A stretch of 64,000 nucleotides of DNA from Streptosporangium pseudovulgare (GCF_014648055.1 NZ_BMQJ01000008.1:1-64000); one strand, 5' to 3'. Positions 26,366 to 35,641 are shown, counted from the first letter of the stretch. The notes: generated by a model not told the origin, from the sequence alone. Program-made: numbers and translations.

Positions 26366-28018
26366 TCAGACGCCCGTGGTGTTGCGCGGGTAGGCGATGG
26401 ACGGGTCGGTGGCGATGTTCACCATGTACGGCACGCCGGAGTCGAACGCACGGCGCAGCGCCGGGCCGATCTCCGACGGGTCGGTGACGAGCTCGCCGCC
26501 GCCGCCGAGCGCGGTGACCACCTGGTCGTAGCGGCACTGCGGCTGCAGCTCGGCGGCCACGTCGTAGCCGTACAGCATCTGCATGGGGTGCTTCTCCAGG
26601 CCCCAGATGCCGTTGTTGCCGCAGATCATCACCACCGGCAGGCCGTGGCGCACGAGCGTGTCGACGTCCATCAGCGAGAAGCCCGCCGCGCCGTCGCCGA
26701 GCAGCAGCACCACCTGCGAGGAGGGGCGGGCCAGCCGGGCGGCGATGGAGTACCCCAGGCCGGTGCCCAGGCAGCCGTACGGGCCCGGGTCGAGCCAGTT
26801 GCCCGGCCGCCTGGGCTCGACGTACTTGCCGGCGTAGGAGACGAAGTCGCCCCCGTCGCCGATGACCACGGCGTCGTCGGCGAGGACCTTGTTCAGCTCG
26901 CCGTAGATCCGCATCGGGTGGATGGGGTCGGAGCCGGACGCCAGCAGCTCGGCGTCGCCGGCGACGGCCGCGGCGGCGGCCTCGGCCAGCCGCGCCAGCC
27001 ACGGCTGGTAGGTCTTGGGGGACACGCCGGCGTCGGCGCAGGCCGTACCGAGACCCCAGAAGACCAGCGACAGGTCGCCCGCGGCGGTCGCGGCGGGCTG
27101 CATGTGCGTCGTGAGCTGCGACGGCGCGTCGGCCAGGTGGACGACCCGGGCGAGCGGGGCGCCGTCCTTGCCGCCGAACCAGCCGTAGCCGAGGCGGAAG
27201 TCGAGCGGGGCGCCGGCCACGATCACCAGGTCGGCCTGGGAGAACGCCATGCCGCGGGCCCGGGTGACCAGCAGCTCGTGCCCGGCGGGCAGGATGCCGC
27301 GGCCCTGGCCGTTCAGGATGACCGGCAGGCGGAGCTCCTCGGCGAAGGCCAGGGCGACCTCCTCGGCGCGGTCCATCCACACGTCGGAGCCCAGGACCAG
27401 CACCGGGCGCTCGGCCTCGGCGAGCAGCCGGGCGACCTCGGCGAGCGCGTCGGAGTCGGGCTCCAGCGGCGAGGGGGTCAGCGTCTCGATGGCGTGGTCC
27501 GGCGGGGGCGCCGCGGCGAACAGGTGGTCCATGTGGAAGTCGAGGAAGACGGGGCCGCGGTGCGGGGCGAGGGCGGTGCGGAAGGCCATCTCCACGTCCT
27601 CGGCCACGGAGTCGGGGCCCGAGCCGGTGAAGGCCAGTTTGGTGATCGGGGCGAACAGCGGCGGGTGGTCGATCTCCTGCAGCGCGCCGGCCCCCCAGCG
27701 CGACTGCGGCGCCCGGCCGCCCATGACGACCACGGGGGAGCCGTTGAAGTGCGCGGTGGCGACTCCGCTGACGCCGTTGGTGACGCCGGGACCGGCGGTG
27801 AGCACGGCCAGGCCCGGTCTGCGGGTCAGCCGGGCGGTCGCCTCGGCGGCGAAGACCGCGCTCTGCTCGTGCCTCACGTCGACGATGGGCAGGCCCTCGT
27901 GGACCGCTCCGTCGTAGAGCGGGAAGACGTGTCCGCCGGAAAGGGTGAACATGGTCTCGATGCCGTATGCCTTGGAGACGGCGACGGCGATGTCACCCGC
28001 GTGCTTTGGAGACTCCAT
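26366..28018 (-). CDS. Thiamine diphosphate-dependent enzyme, acetolactate synthase large-subunit-like
   Basis: A 550-residue three-domain ThDP enzyme. The N-terminal pyrimidine-binding domain has VRHEQSAVFAAEA with the activating Glu. A central nucleotide-binding-type domain follows, then a C-terminal domain with the ThDP motif from GDGAAGFSLMDVDTL to MICGNN. The nearest named family is acetolactate synthase, but no regulatory subunit or other branched-chain gene is adjacent, so another ThDP lyase or decarboxylase is possible. The start is ATG 28018; the TTG three codons upstream is less likely. Confidence 0.85.
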   Translation of the reverse strand: MESPKHAGDIAVAVSKAYGIETMFTLSGGHVFPLYDGAVHEGLPIVDVRHEQSAVFAAEATARLTRRPGLAVLTAGPGVTNGVSGVATAHFNGSPVVVMGGRAPQSRWGAGALQEIDHPPLFAPITKLAFTGSGPDSVAEDVEMAFRTALAPHRGPVFLDFHMDHLFAAAPPPDHAIETLTPSPLEPDSDALAEVARLLAEAERPVLVLGSDVWMDRAEEVALAFAEELRLPVILNGQGRGILPAGHELLVTRARGMAFSQADLVIVAGAPLDFRLGYGWFGGKDGAPLARVVHLADAPSQLTTHMQPAATAAGDLSLVFWGLGTACADAGVSPKTYQPWLARLAEAAAAAVAGDAELLASGSDPIHPMRIYGELNKVLADDAVVIGDGGDFVSYAGKYVEPRRPGNWLDPGPYGCLGTGLGYSIAARLARPSSQVVLLLGDGAAGFSLMDVDTLVRHGLPVVMICGNNGIWGLEKHPMQMLYGYDVAAELQPQCRYDQVVTALGGGGELVTDPSEIGPALRRAFDSGVPYMVNIATDPSIAYPRNTTGV

Positions 28019-28297
28019 AACGCGCAACCTACCAGTCAGTCACTTAGCCGGACAGGGCTTGTTCACCCTGCCCAGATTCGTCCCGCCTAACGCCGCCGCG
28101 GGCATCGCCGGGGGCGATTCCCGCTTCCCGTGACCTGGGGGAGCCGCGCCGGGCCGATCCCGGAACCAGGCGGCTCCGCATCGTTTCCGGTGACCCGGGG
28201 GAGCGGCCTTCCGCGACCGGGAGAGCCCACCGGTCCGGCGAATGCGGGATCGGCCGCGTTCGGCGAGGTGACCCGGCCGGGCCGCGGGCGGCGGCGT
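28019..28297. other. Intergenic spacer with degenerate 60-bp spaced repeat
   Basis: No gene is supported here. TGACCTGGGGGAGC at 28131 and TGACCCGGGGGAGC at 28191 lie exactly 60 bp apart, with a weaker related stretch at about 28268. This may be the remains of a direct repeat like those elsewhere in the window. Confidence 0.4.
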
Positions 28298-30520
28298 TCA
28301 TCCCACCACCTCCACCTGCCCGTTCCCGTTCTCGTTTCCGCCCCGGTCACCGCCGCGGTCGCCGTCCCGCTCCCCGGTGGGCCTGCGCGGGGCGCAGCCG
28401 TCGCCGCAGCCGCTGAACCGGTCCCGGTCGATCGGGTGGAAGGACGTGGCGGGGACGCCCTTCAGCGCGGCCAGCATGGTGTCCTTCCAGATCGGGCCGG
28501 GGATGCTGGCGCCGACGACGGAGCCGTAGTACTGGCCGCCGATGGTGACGCCGGTGAGCTTGTACTTCTGCGAGCCGCGCGGGTCGCCGAGGCTCACCGC
28601 GCCCGCGAGGTCCGGGGTGAACCCGGCGAACCAGGCGGTGGCGTAGGCGTCGGTGGTGCCGGTCTTGCCCGCGGCGTCGCGGCCGATGCCGCCCACGCCG
28701 CTCATGGTGCCCCTGGTGAACACCCCCGACAGGATGTCGGCCGTGGCGTCGGCGACCTCGGGTTCCAGCGCCTGCCGGCACCGGGGCCGCCAGACGCTGT
28801 CCTTGCCGTCGCGGTCGGTGATCCGGGTGATGGCCATCGGCCGGCAGTACTTGCCGCGCGCCCCGATCGCCGCGTAGGCGCTCGCCACCGTCACCGGGTC
28901 CATCTCGTTGATGCCGAGCGTGAAGGTCTCGAACTCCCGCAGGGGCTTGCCGTCGGCCCGCCTGATGCCCAGCGACTGGGCGGTCCGCACGGTGTCGCAC
29001 AGTCCCACGCGCTGCTCCAGCTCCACGAAGAAGGTGTTGACCGACGCCCACGTGCCGGTGCGCAGCGTCTTGAACCCGGGCGAGCCCTCGTCGTTGGTGA
29101 CGGTGTGGGACGGGTCGCCGATGCTCTGGCCCGCGCAGTTCTTGAACGCCGAGTAGCCCGGCGCGCGGTAGCCCGCGCCCGCCGTGAAGCCCTGGTCGGG
29201 CTTCATGCCCTTCTTCAGCGCGGTGATCAGCGTGAAGGTCTTGAACGTCGAGCCGGCCTGGAATCCGATCAGACCGCCGTGCGCCACGTCGGCGACCGCG
29301 TTGTAGGAGATCTCGTTCTTCCGCTCGGCGGAGCCGTAGCGGCGGCTGGCCGCCATCGCCTTGATCGCGCCGGTGCCCGGCTGCACCAGGGCCTCGGCGG
29401 CCACCGGGTTGTCGGAGGCGTGCACCCGCTTGCGGATCGCCCGATCGGCGGCGGCCTGCATCTTCGGGTCCAGCGTCGTGTGGATGGTCAGGCCGCCGCG
29501 GTTGAGGAACCGGCTGCGGGCCTGCGGGGTCTTGCCGAAGGCGGGGTCGGTGAGGATCTCGTTGCGCACGTAGAGGCAGAAGTAGGGGTACGGGCTCGCC
29601 TCACACCCGCCCGGCAGCGGGGTGCCGCGGTAGCCGAGCTTCCGCTTCTTCGCCGCCGCGGCCTCGGCCGGGGTGATCTTCCCCAGGTCCGCCATCCGGT
29701 TCAGCACCACGTCGCGCCGCTCCAGCAGCCGCTTCCGGTACGCCGCGCCCCGGCTCGGGTCGGTGTCGTTGGGCGACTGCACGGCCGCCGCCAGCGTGGC
29801 GGCCTGCCACAGGGTCAGCCTGGCCGCGGACCGGCCGAAGAAGCGCTTGGCCGCGGCCTGCACGCCGTTGGCTCCCGCGCCGAAGTAGGCGATGTTGAGG
29901 TACTTCTCCAGGATCTGGTCCTTGGTGTACTTCTTCTCCACCGCCATCGCGTGGCGAAGCTCGTTGAGCTTGCGCGCGTAGCTGGCCTCCAGGGCCTTGG
30001 CCTTGCCCTTCTCGGTCGTGGCGGAGTTGAGCAGCACCTGCTTGACGTACTGCTGGGTGATGCTGGACCCGCCCTGGCTCACCCCGCCGGAGGACAGGTT
30101 CCTGGCCAGCGCCCGGACCGTTCCCTCGACGTCGATCGCGCCGTGCTCGTAGAAGCGGTCGTCCTCGATCGAGACGATCGCCGTCTTCATCACGTCGGCC
30201 ACCCGGTCGAGCGGGACGACCTCGCGGTACTCCTCGTAGAACTGGGCGATCACGTTGCCCCGGGAGTCCAGCACCGTCGACTTCTCGGCCAGCGGCGGCT
30301 CGACGAGGTCCGCGGGGGAGAGGTTCAGCTCGTCGGACGCCGTGATGACGGCCAGCCCCGCGCCGCCGACCGCCGGCAGCGCGAGGCCCGCCACCAGCGC
30401 GCCCGCGACGGCCGCCGCGGCCAGGAGGCGCGCGGCGCGCGAGACGCCCCCGCCGCGGGGAGCGGCGTCCGGCGCCGGTCGGAAGGGGACAAGGGGGTGC
30501 CGCACGACGAGGCTCCTCAT
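28298..30520 (-). CDS. Class A penicillin-binding protein (glycosyltransferase and transpeptidase)
   Basis: A bifunctional PBP of about 740 residues. A short cytoplasmic lead and one membrane segment (about 25-55) precede a GT51 domain with VSIEDDRFYEHGAIDVEGT and GGSSITQQYVKQ. The transpeptidase domain follows with SxxK (GSTFKT), SxN (SVN) and KTGT (AGKTGTTDAYATAWFAG). The tail is rich in Gly, Asp and Asn. It polymerises and crosslinks peptidoglycan outside the membrane. The start is unclear: ATG 30520 or a GTG seven codons upstream; neither has a strong ribosome site. Confidence 0.92.
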   Translation of the reverse strand: MRSLVVRHPLVPFRPAPDAAPRGGGVSRAARLLAAAAVAGALVAGLALPAVGGAGLAVITASDELNLSPADLVEPPLAEKSTVLDSRGNVIAQFYEEYREVVPLDRVADVMKTAIVSIEDDRFYEHGAIDVEGTVRALARNLSSGGVSQGGSSITQQYVKQVLLNSATTEKGKAKALEASYARKLNELRHAMAVEKKYTKDQILEKYLNIAYFGAGANGVQAAAKRFFGRSAARLTLWQAATLAAAVQSPNDTDPSRGAAYRKRLLERRDVVLNRMADLGKITPAEAAAAKKRKLGYRGTPLPGGCEASPYPYFCLYVRNEILTDPAFGKTPQARSRFLNRGGLTIHTTLDPKMQAAADRAIRKRVHASDNPVAAEALVQPGTGAIKAMAASRRYGSAERKNEISYNAVADVAHGGLIGFQAGSTFKTFTLITALKKGMKPDQGFTAGAGYRAPGYSAFKNCAGQSIGDPSHTVTNDEGSPGFKTLRTGTWASVNTFFVELEQRVGLCDTVRTAQSLGIRRADGKPLREFETFTLGINEMDPVTVASAYAAIGARGKYCRPMAITRITDRDGKDSVWRPRCRQALEPEVADATADILSGVFTRGTMSGVGGIGRDAAGKTGTTDAYATAWFAGFTPDLAGAVSLGDPRGSQKYKLTGVTIGGQYYGSVVGASIPGPIWKDTMLAALKGVPATSFHPIDRDRFSGCGDGCAPRRPTGERDGDRGGDRGGNENGNGQVEVVG

Positions 30521-30598
30521 CTGGATCGTCACAGGGATCACTGAAAGGATGAGAACACCAGATCCGGCGGACCTTGTCCAATATTGTGGTTAGAGCCG

Positions 30599-30616
30599 GA
30601 TCCATACCGGTACGGA
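30599..30616. promoter_or_regulatory. Near-perfect 18-bp palindrome upstream of the PBP gene
   Basis: ATCCATACCGGTACGGAT is palindromic except for one pair. It lies between the bioD stop and the PBP start, in promoter position for the PBP gene. The binding protein is unknown. Confidence 0.4.
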
Positions 30617-30642
30617 TATCACCACAGGCAGCGGTCCCGGCG

Positions 30643-31374
30643 CTACGGCAGGCGGCCCTGGCCGCTCCGGAAGACCGCCGGGTCGAACGCGCCGCCCAGC
30701 GCCGGGCCCAGGCCCGCGTGGGCCGTACGGGCGAAGGAGTCGCGGTCGAGCGCGCCGGAGCCCTCCGGGAGCGCGCCCGCCAGCGGCCGGGCGGCCAGCA
30801 TCTCCAGGTCGGCCACGTTGCACCGCTCGGCCAGGCCGGGTTCGGCGGGCCAGGACCCGATCACCACCCCGGCCAGGTCGAGCCCCCGGTGGGCTATCGC
30901 CTCCAGCGTCAGCGCGGTGTGGTTGAGCGTGCCCAGGGAGGCCCGGCACACCAGGAGCACCGGCGCGGACAGGGCCCGGGCCAGGTCGGCCAGGGTGGCG
31001 CCCTCCTCGTCGAAGCGGACGAGCAGCCCGCCCGCCCCCTCGATGACCACCAGCCGGTGCGACTCGGCCAGCTCCCTGACCCGTAGCGCCGCGCGGGCCA
31101 GGGAGACCTGCGGCAGGCCCGACACGCGGGCGGCCGCCGCCGGGGACAGCGGGTCGGGGAACCGGGCGAACTCGAACGTGGTCGTCACCCCGGACAGCCG
31201 GATGACGTCGTCGAGGTCCCCGGGCTCGTTCTCGCCCACCCCGGTCTGCGCGGGCTTCACCACGGCGATCGAGGAGCCCCGCTCCCTGGCGAGCGACGCC
31301 ACGGCCGCGGTGACGACCGTCTTGCCCACTCCGGTGTCGGTACCGGTGACCACGAGAATGCTCACCCCCCTCAC
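30643..31374 (-). CDS. bioD: Dethiobiotin synthetase BioD
   Basis: A 243-residue P-loop enzyme that closes the ureido ring of biotin with CO2 and ATP. The P-loop is VVTGTDTGVGKT, with substrate-contact segments VKPAQTG and IEGAGGLLVRF. It lies downstream of bioF, with a DasR-like regulator gene between them. Confidence 0.94.
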   Translation of the reverse strand: MRGVSILVVTGTDTGVGKTVVTAAVASLARERGSSIAVVKPAQTGVGENEPGDLDDVIRLSGVTTTFEFARFPDPLSPAAAARVSGLPQVSLARAALRVRELAESHRLVVIEGAGGLLVRFDEEGATLADLARALSAPVLLVCRASLGTLNHTALTLEAIAHRGLDLAGVVIGSWPAEPGLAERCNVADLEMLAARPLAGALPEGSGALDRDSFARTAHAGLGPALGGAFDPAVFRSGQGRLP

Positions 31375-31439
31375 CTTAGGAGGCCCCGGCCTCCCCCGCC
31401 CCGGCCACGGGACGTTTCCGGGAGTGCCAGGGCGCGGTT

Positions 31440-31479
31440 GCGCCGCCCCGCCGTACGGTGTGACCGGGCGGGGCGGCGC
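31440..31479 (-). terminator. Hairpin after the dasR-like gene
   Basis: Perfect 13-bp arms GCGCCGCCCCGCC / GGCGGGGCGGCGC around a 14-nt loop, 16 bp past the regulator's stop and before bioD. It has no T tract. It may end or attenuate transcription between the two genes. Confidence 0.55.
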
Positions 31480-31494
31480 TCGCGCGGGCCGCGG

Positions 31495-32214
31495 TCAGGG
31501 GCGGCGCAGCCGGGTGACGAACTTGTAGCGGTCGCCCCGGTAGAGGGACTGCGCCCACTCCACCGGGTCGCCCTCGGCGTCGAAGGCGTGCCGGGTGAGC
31601 AGGAGCATCGGCAGGCCGACGTCCACCCCCAGCACCTGCGCGTCGTACGGCGTGGCCAGCACGGTCTCGATGATCTCCTCGGCGTCGGTCAGCCGCACGT
31701 TGTAGGCGTTGTGCAGCGTCTCGTACAGCGAGGAGTGCACCTCCAGCTCGCGCCGGAGCCGGGGGAAGCGCCTGGCCGACAGGTGGGTGGTGTCGATCGA
31801 CATCGGCTCGCCGTTGGCCAGGCGCAGCCGGTGGATGCGCAGTACCCGCCCGCCGGGGTTGATCGCCAGGCGGCGGGCCAGCGGCTCGTCGGCGGTGACG
31901 TAGCTGATGTCGAGGATCTTGGTGTCCGGCTCCAGGCCGACGGTCCGCAGGTCACCGGTGTAGGAGGTGAGCTGGAGGACCTGGGCGACCTTGGGGTGCG
32001 CGACGAACGTCCCCTTGCCCTGGATGCGCACCAGGCGGCCTTCGACCACCAGCTCCGACAGGGCCTGGCGCACGGTGGTCCGGGAGGTCTCGAAGCGCAC
32101 GGCGAGCGTCCGCTCGGGGGGGAGCGCGCTGCCCGCGGGCAGGCTCTTGGTGAGCGTGAGCAGGTTGCGCTTAACGTCGTAGTATTTCGGGATCCGGGGG
32201 GATTCGTCCGTCAC
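31495..32214 (-). CDS. dasR: GntR/HutC-family regulator, DasR-like
   Basis: A 239-residue regulator with an N-terminal winged helix ([20 protein letters not shown]) and a C-terminal UTRA effector domain. The sequence from [12 protein letters not shown] through [17 protein letters not shown] to [12 protein letters not shown] closely parallels Streptomyces DasR, the glucosamine-phosphate-responsive regulator of chitin and N-acetylglucosamine use. It lies between bioF and bioD, an unexpected place. I assign the DasR family confidently; orthology is likely but not proven. Confidence 0.85.
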   Translation of the reverse strand: MTDESPRIPKYYDVKRNLLTLTKSLPAGSALPPERTLAVRFETSRTTVRQALSELVVEGRLVRIQGKGTFVAHPKVAQVLQLTSYTGDLRTVGLEPDTKILDISYVTADEPLARRLAINPGGRVLRIHRLRLANGEPMSIDTTHLSARRFPRLRRELEVHSSLYETLHNAYNVRLTDAEEIIETVLATPYDAQVLGVDVGLPMLLLTRHAFDAEGDPVEWAQSLYRGDRYKFVTRLRRP

Positions 32215-32290
32215 GGCAGCACCTCGCCGGACGGCTTGGAACGGGCGTGCCCGAAGTACCGGGCCCGCCGGACCCGTCCGCTTCGCTCAC

Positions 32291-33463
32291 TCACATGGTC
32301 ACCTTCATCTCGGCCACGGCGGTGAGTGCGTCCTCGGTCACCGCAAGTTCATCGGAAGTCAGATTGGCCCGCGCGGTAAGCCGCAGGCAAGAGCGGCCGA
32401 CCGGCACCGAGGGCGGCCGGAAGCATCCGGCGCGCACTCCGTGGTCCGCGAAGATGAGGGCGGCCCGAAGCGCCGTCTCGGGATGGCCGAGCACGATCGG
32501 GACGACCGCACCCGCCGGGTCGTTCGTCTCCAGGCCGAGTTCGCGGGCCGCCGAGGCCAGCTCCCTCGCCCTGGCTCGCACGTGTCCGGGCAGTTCGGGC
32601 TGGTTCCGAAGGATATCCAGAGCGGCGAGTGCCGCCGCAACGCAGGCGGGCGCCAGGCCGGTGTCGAAGATGAACGGGCGACCCGTGTCGAGCAGGGTCT
32701 GGATCACCTCGGGAGCCCCGAGCACGGCCCCTCCCTGGGAGCCCAGGGACTTGGAGAGTGTGATCGTTTTCACAACATTGCGTTCACCGGCCAGACCCGC
32801 CTCGTACACCGCGCCCCGGCCGCCGGGGCCGAGCACGCCGAGCGAGTGGGCCTCGTCGACGACGAGCAGCGCGCCGTGCCGTACGGTGGCCTCGTGGAGC
32901 TCCGCGAGCGGGGCGAGATCGCCGTCGACGGAGAAGAGCGCGTCGGTGACCACGAGCGCGTGCTCCTCCGTCCGGCCGGCGAGGGCCTTCTCCACCGCCC
33001 CGGCGTCGCCGTGCGGGGTGACGACCACGCGCGAGCGCGACAGCCGGCAGGCGTCGACGATGGAGGCGTGGTTGCCGGCGTCGGAGACCACCAGCGCGTC
33101 CCGGCCCAGGGCCGCGACCGCGGCGAGGTTGGCGAGATAACCGGAGGAGAACACCAGCGCGGCGGGGGAGCCGGTGAAGGCGCACAGGGCGGCCTCCAGC
33201 TCGGCGTGCAGCGCGGTGGAGCCGGTGACCAGGCGGGAGCCGGTGGAGCCGGTGCCCCAGGCGCGGACGGCCGCCGCGGCGGCCTCGGCGAGGCGGGCGT
33301 CCCTGGCCAGGCCGAGATAGTCGTTGGAGGCCAGGTCGATCATGCCGTCGTCGTCCGGGGTGCGGGGGCGCAGGGCCCGCCTCAGCCCGGCCGCCTCGCG
33401 GTCCGCCGCCGCCGAGCGAAACCGCGCGAGCGGGTCCGGGACGTGCCGGGGGCTCTGCTCCAT
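32291..33463 (-). CDS. bioF: 8-amino-7-oxononanoate synthase BioF
   Basis: A 390-residue PLP enzyme of the alpha-oxoamine synthase family that joins pimeloyl thioester and alanine in biotin synthesis. Motifs are NDYLGLA, DEAHSLGVLGPGGRG, TLSKSLGSQGG (the PLP Lys) and RLTARANLTSDE. ATG 33463 is preceded by GGAAGG at about 8 nt; the longer frame is rejected. It is divergent from pdtaS. Confidence 0.93.
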   Translation of the reverse strand: MEQSPRHVPDPLARFRSAAADREAAGLRRALRPRTPDDDGMIDLASNDYLGLARDARLAEAAAAAVRAWGTGSTGSRLVTGSTALHAELEAALCAFTGSPAALVFSSGYLANLAAVAALGRDALVVSDAGNHASIVDACRLSRSRVVVTPHGDAGAVEKALAGRTEEHALVVTDALFSVDGDLAPLAELHEATVRHGALLVVDEAHSLGVLGPGGRGAVYEAGLAGERNVVKTITLSKSLGSQGGAVLGAPEVIQTLLDTGRPFIFDTGLAPACVAAALAALDILRNQPELPGHVRARARELASAARELGLETNDPAGAVVPIVLGHPETALRAALIFADHGVRAGCFRPPSVPVGRSCLRLTARANLTSDELAVTEDALTAVAEMKVTM

Positions 33464-33530
33464 GGGGAAATCCTTCCAGCCGGACCCGCCCGATTCGCAT
33501 TCGGACCGGCAAAGAACGCATGATGCACGA

Positions 33531-34994
33531 GTGCCGACTCTAAGCGACCTGGCGGTTCGCCACACCGCGCTCAACGAAGCGGACATCGAGTGGATGCACT
33601 CGCTGGTCTCCGACTGGCAGCTCCTGGCCGACCTGTCGTTCGCGGACCTCATCCTGTGGATCCCGCTGCGGGACGCCTCCGGGTGGATCGCGATCGCCCA
33701 GATGCGCCCCACCACGGGGCCCACCGTCTACCACGACGACATCGTCGGGGTGACGGTGAGCAAGGGCGAGCGTCCGCTCATCGACACGGCGTGGGACGAG
33801 CGGCGGATCTGCCGGGAGGGCGACCCCGACTGGTCGAGCGGCGTCCCGGTCCGTGAGGAGACCATCCCGGTACGGCGGGCGGACCACTTCCTGGGTGTGA
33901 TCCAGCGCTCGACGAACCTGTCGTCGGCACGCACCCCGTCCCGGCTGGAGCTGACCTACCTGCAGAGCGCCTCCGACCTGGCCCAGATGGTGGCCGAGGG
34001 GCGGTTCCCGTTCTCCGGCGCCGAGCCCATCCTGGTGCGCTCGCCCCGGGTGGGCGACGGGCTGCTCCGGCTCGACCGCGCCGGCCGGGTCACCTACGCC
34101 TCGCCGAACGCGCTGTCGGCCTACCGGCGGCTGGGCCTCAACGCCGACCTGGTCGGGGCCGAGCTGGGCCGGACGACCGCCGCGCTGTGCTACTCCGACG
34201 AGCCGATCAACGAGAACCTGATGATCGTGGCCAGCGGCCGCGAGCCCCGCGAGACCGAGGTCGAGTCGGGCGGCACGGTCGTGCAGCTCCGGGCGATCCC
34301 GCTGGTCGTCGGCGGTGGCAGGATCGGCGCGCTGGTGCTCATCCGCGACGTCACCGAGCTGCGGCGGCGCGAGCGGGAGCTGATGACCAAGGACGCCACG
34401 ATCCGGGAGATCCACCACCGGGTGAAGAACAACCTGCAGACGGTCGCCGCGCTGCTGCGGCTGCAGGCCAGGCGGCTGCGGGTGCCGGAGGGCCGGGAGG
34501 CGCTGGAGGAGGCGGTGCGCCGGGTCGGGTCGATCGCGATCGTGCACGAGACGCTGTCCCACACGCCCGAGGAGCAGGTCGACTTCGACGACATCGCCGA
34601 CCGCGTGATCGCGATGACGGGGGAGGTGGCCGCCCCGGAGGCGAAGGTGACGCCGCGCCGGGTCGGGACGTTCGGGGTACTGCCCTCGGAGGTGGCCACG
34701 CCGCTGGCGATGGTCCTCACCGAGCTGCTGCAGAACGCCGTCCAGCACGGGTTCGCGAACCGGCCGGGCCGGCTGCAGGTGATCGTGTCGCGGGGGGACG
34801 AGCGGCTGCGGGTGGTCGTCTCGGACGACGGCCGCGGGCTGCCCGAGGGGTTCGACCCGGAGTCCACCACCAGCCTGGGCCTGCAGATCGTCCGCACGCT
34901 GGTGGTCGGGGAGCTGGCCGGGCGGCTGGCGATCGATCCCAGGCCGGGCGGGGGGACGGAGGTGACCCTCGACATCCCCCTGCCCGCGGCCTGA
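33531..34994 (+). CDS. pdtaS: Sensor histidine kinase PdtaS-like (GAF-PAS-HisKA_2)
   Basis: A 487-residue soluble kinase. An N-terminal GAF-like domain (about 1-150) starts PTLSDLAVRHTALNEADIEW, followed by a PAS domain (about 170-285) and a HisKA_2/HATPase pair with IREIHHRVKNNLQTVAALLR. It aligns closely with M. tuberculosis PdtaS (Rv3220c), which signals to the RNA-binding antiterminator PdtaR; no PdtaR gene is in the window. GTG 33531 is the best-supported start. whiB1 lies next to it, convergent, as in mycobacteria. Confidence 0.92.
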   Translation: MPTLSDLAVRHTALNEADIEWMHSLVSDWQLLADLSFADLILWIPLRDASGWIAIAQMRPTTGPTVYHDDIVGVTVSKGERPLIDTAWDERRICREGDPDWSSGVPVREETIPVRRADHFLGVIQRSTNLSSARTPSRLELTYLQSASDLAQMVAEGRFPFSGAEPILVRSPRVGDGLLRLDRAGRVTYASPNALSAYRRLGLNADLVGAELGRTTAALCYSDEPINENLMIVASGREPRETEVESGGTVVQLRAIPLVVGGGRIGALVLIRDVTELRRRERELMTKDATIREIHHRVKNNLQTVAALLRLQARRLRVPEGREALEEAVRRVGSIAIVHETLSHTPEEQVDFDDIADRVIAMTGEVAAPEAKVTPRRVGTFGVLPSEVATPLAMVLTELLQNAVQHGFANRPGRLQVIVSRGDERLRVVVSDDGRGLPEGFDPESTTSLGLQIVRTLVVGELAGRLAIDPRPGGGTEVTLDIPLPAA

Positions 34995-35105
34995 GCGGGT
35001 CGTTCGGGCGCTCCTCCCGCGGTGCCGAGGTCCGGTTCGCGGGCGGTCAGACGCCCGGACTCCGGGGTTCCCGGGCGGGGTGGGGCGCCGGTCGGCGGGT
35101 GGCGG

Positions 35106-35360
35106 TCAGGCGCCGCTGCGGACGCGGGCGCGGGCGGTGCGGCGCTTGAGGGCGCGGCGCTCGTCCTCGCTGAGGCCGCCCCAGACGCCGGCGTCCTGGC
35201 CGGACTCCAGAGCCCACTTCAGGCAGGCCTCGCTCACCGAGCAGGTGTGGCACACCTGCTTGGCCTCTTCGATCTGCATGAGAGCGGGGCCCGTGTTGCC
35301 GATGGGGAAGAACAGCTCGGGGTCCACGTCACGGCAGGCAGCGCGGTGGCGCCAGTCCAT
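35106..35360 (-). CDS. whiB1: WhiB1-type iron-sulfur regulator
   Basis: An 84-residue Wbl protein whose four cluster Cys are Cys9, Cys37, Cys40 and Cys46, followed by the turn GVWGGLSEDERRALKRR. The start MDWRHRAACRDVDPELFFP and the overall length match WhiB1 of M. tuberculosis. It binds a [4Fe-4S] cluster sensitive to NO and works with the principal sigma factor. ATG 35360 has AAGGAG 7 nt upstream. A CRP-type palindrome lies about 54 bp upstream. Confidence 0.95.
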   Translation of the reverse strand: MDWRHRAACRDVDPELFFPIGNTGPALMQIEEAKQVCHTCSVSEACLKWALESGQDAGVWGGLSEDERRALKRRTARARVRSGA

Positions 35361-35413
35361 GCGTCCACTCCTTCGTAAGAGGAGCCCTTGCCGCAGGCTC
35401 CGTCGGCTCACTT

Positions 35414-35429
35414 TGTGAAGAGTTTCACT
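35414..35429. promoter_or_regulatory. CRP/FNR-type site upstream of whiB1
   Basis: TGTGA-N6-TCACT differs by one base from the CRP consensus TGTGA-N6-TCACA. It lies 54-69 bp before the whiB1 start. In M. tuberculosis whiB1 is known to be controlled by the CRP-family protein Rv3676, so the site is probably functional. Confidence 0.7.
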
Positions 35430-35641
35430 AATTATGGCGAACAATGACCCGAACCCTGTTCGGTTCGAGGCGCGTCCGCTTGATCGCCGGTGGCCTGGGA
35501 GCGAGGTGCCCGCTCAAAGGTCCTACGTTCCGACGTCACTGTTGAGATTGGCAGCCACGCCCAGTACACGCAAGAGGTTTGCCCGAATGTTTTGCCATCC
35601 GTGCATGTCGGATGCATCACACAATGACGCTATGTAACGAA
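35430..35641. other. whiB1 / lipid kinase spacer
   Basis: No convincing gene. The 16-bp inverted repeat GAACC-N6-GGTTC at 35451-35466 lies upstream of the CRP-type site. AT-rich hexamers near 35425-35435 on the minus strand could form the whiB1 -10 region. Confidence 0.45.

Noticed and set aside
30541-30642. Possible tRNA in the gap before bioD
   Set aside because: No cloverleaf or TTC-type T-loop could be found; the gap holds only an 18-bp palindrome.
35451-35466. GAACC-N6-GGTTC as a possible LexA box
   Set aside because: The embedded GAAC-N3-GTTC has a 3-bp spacer, whereas the actinobacterial SOS box needs 4.
35434-35637. A rightward 67-codon open frame upstream of whiB1
   Set aside because: No ribosome site, no recognisable family, and it covers the whiB1 promoter region.
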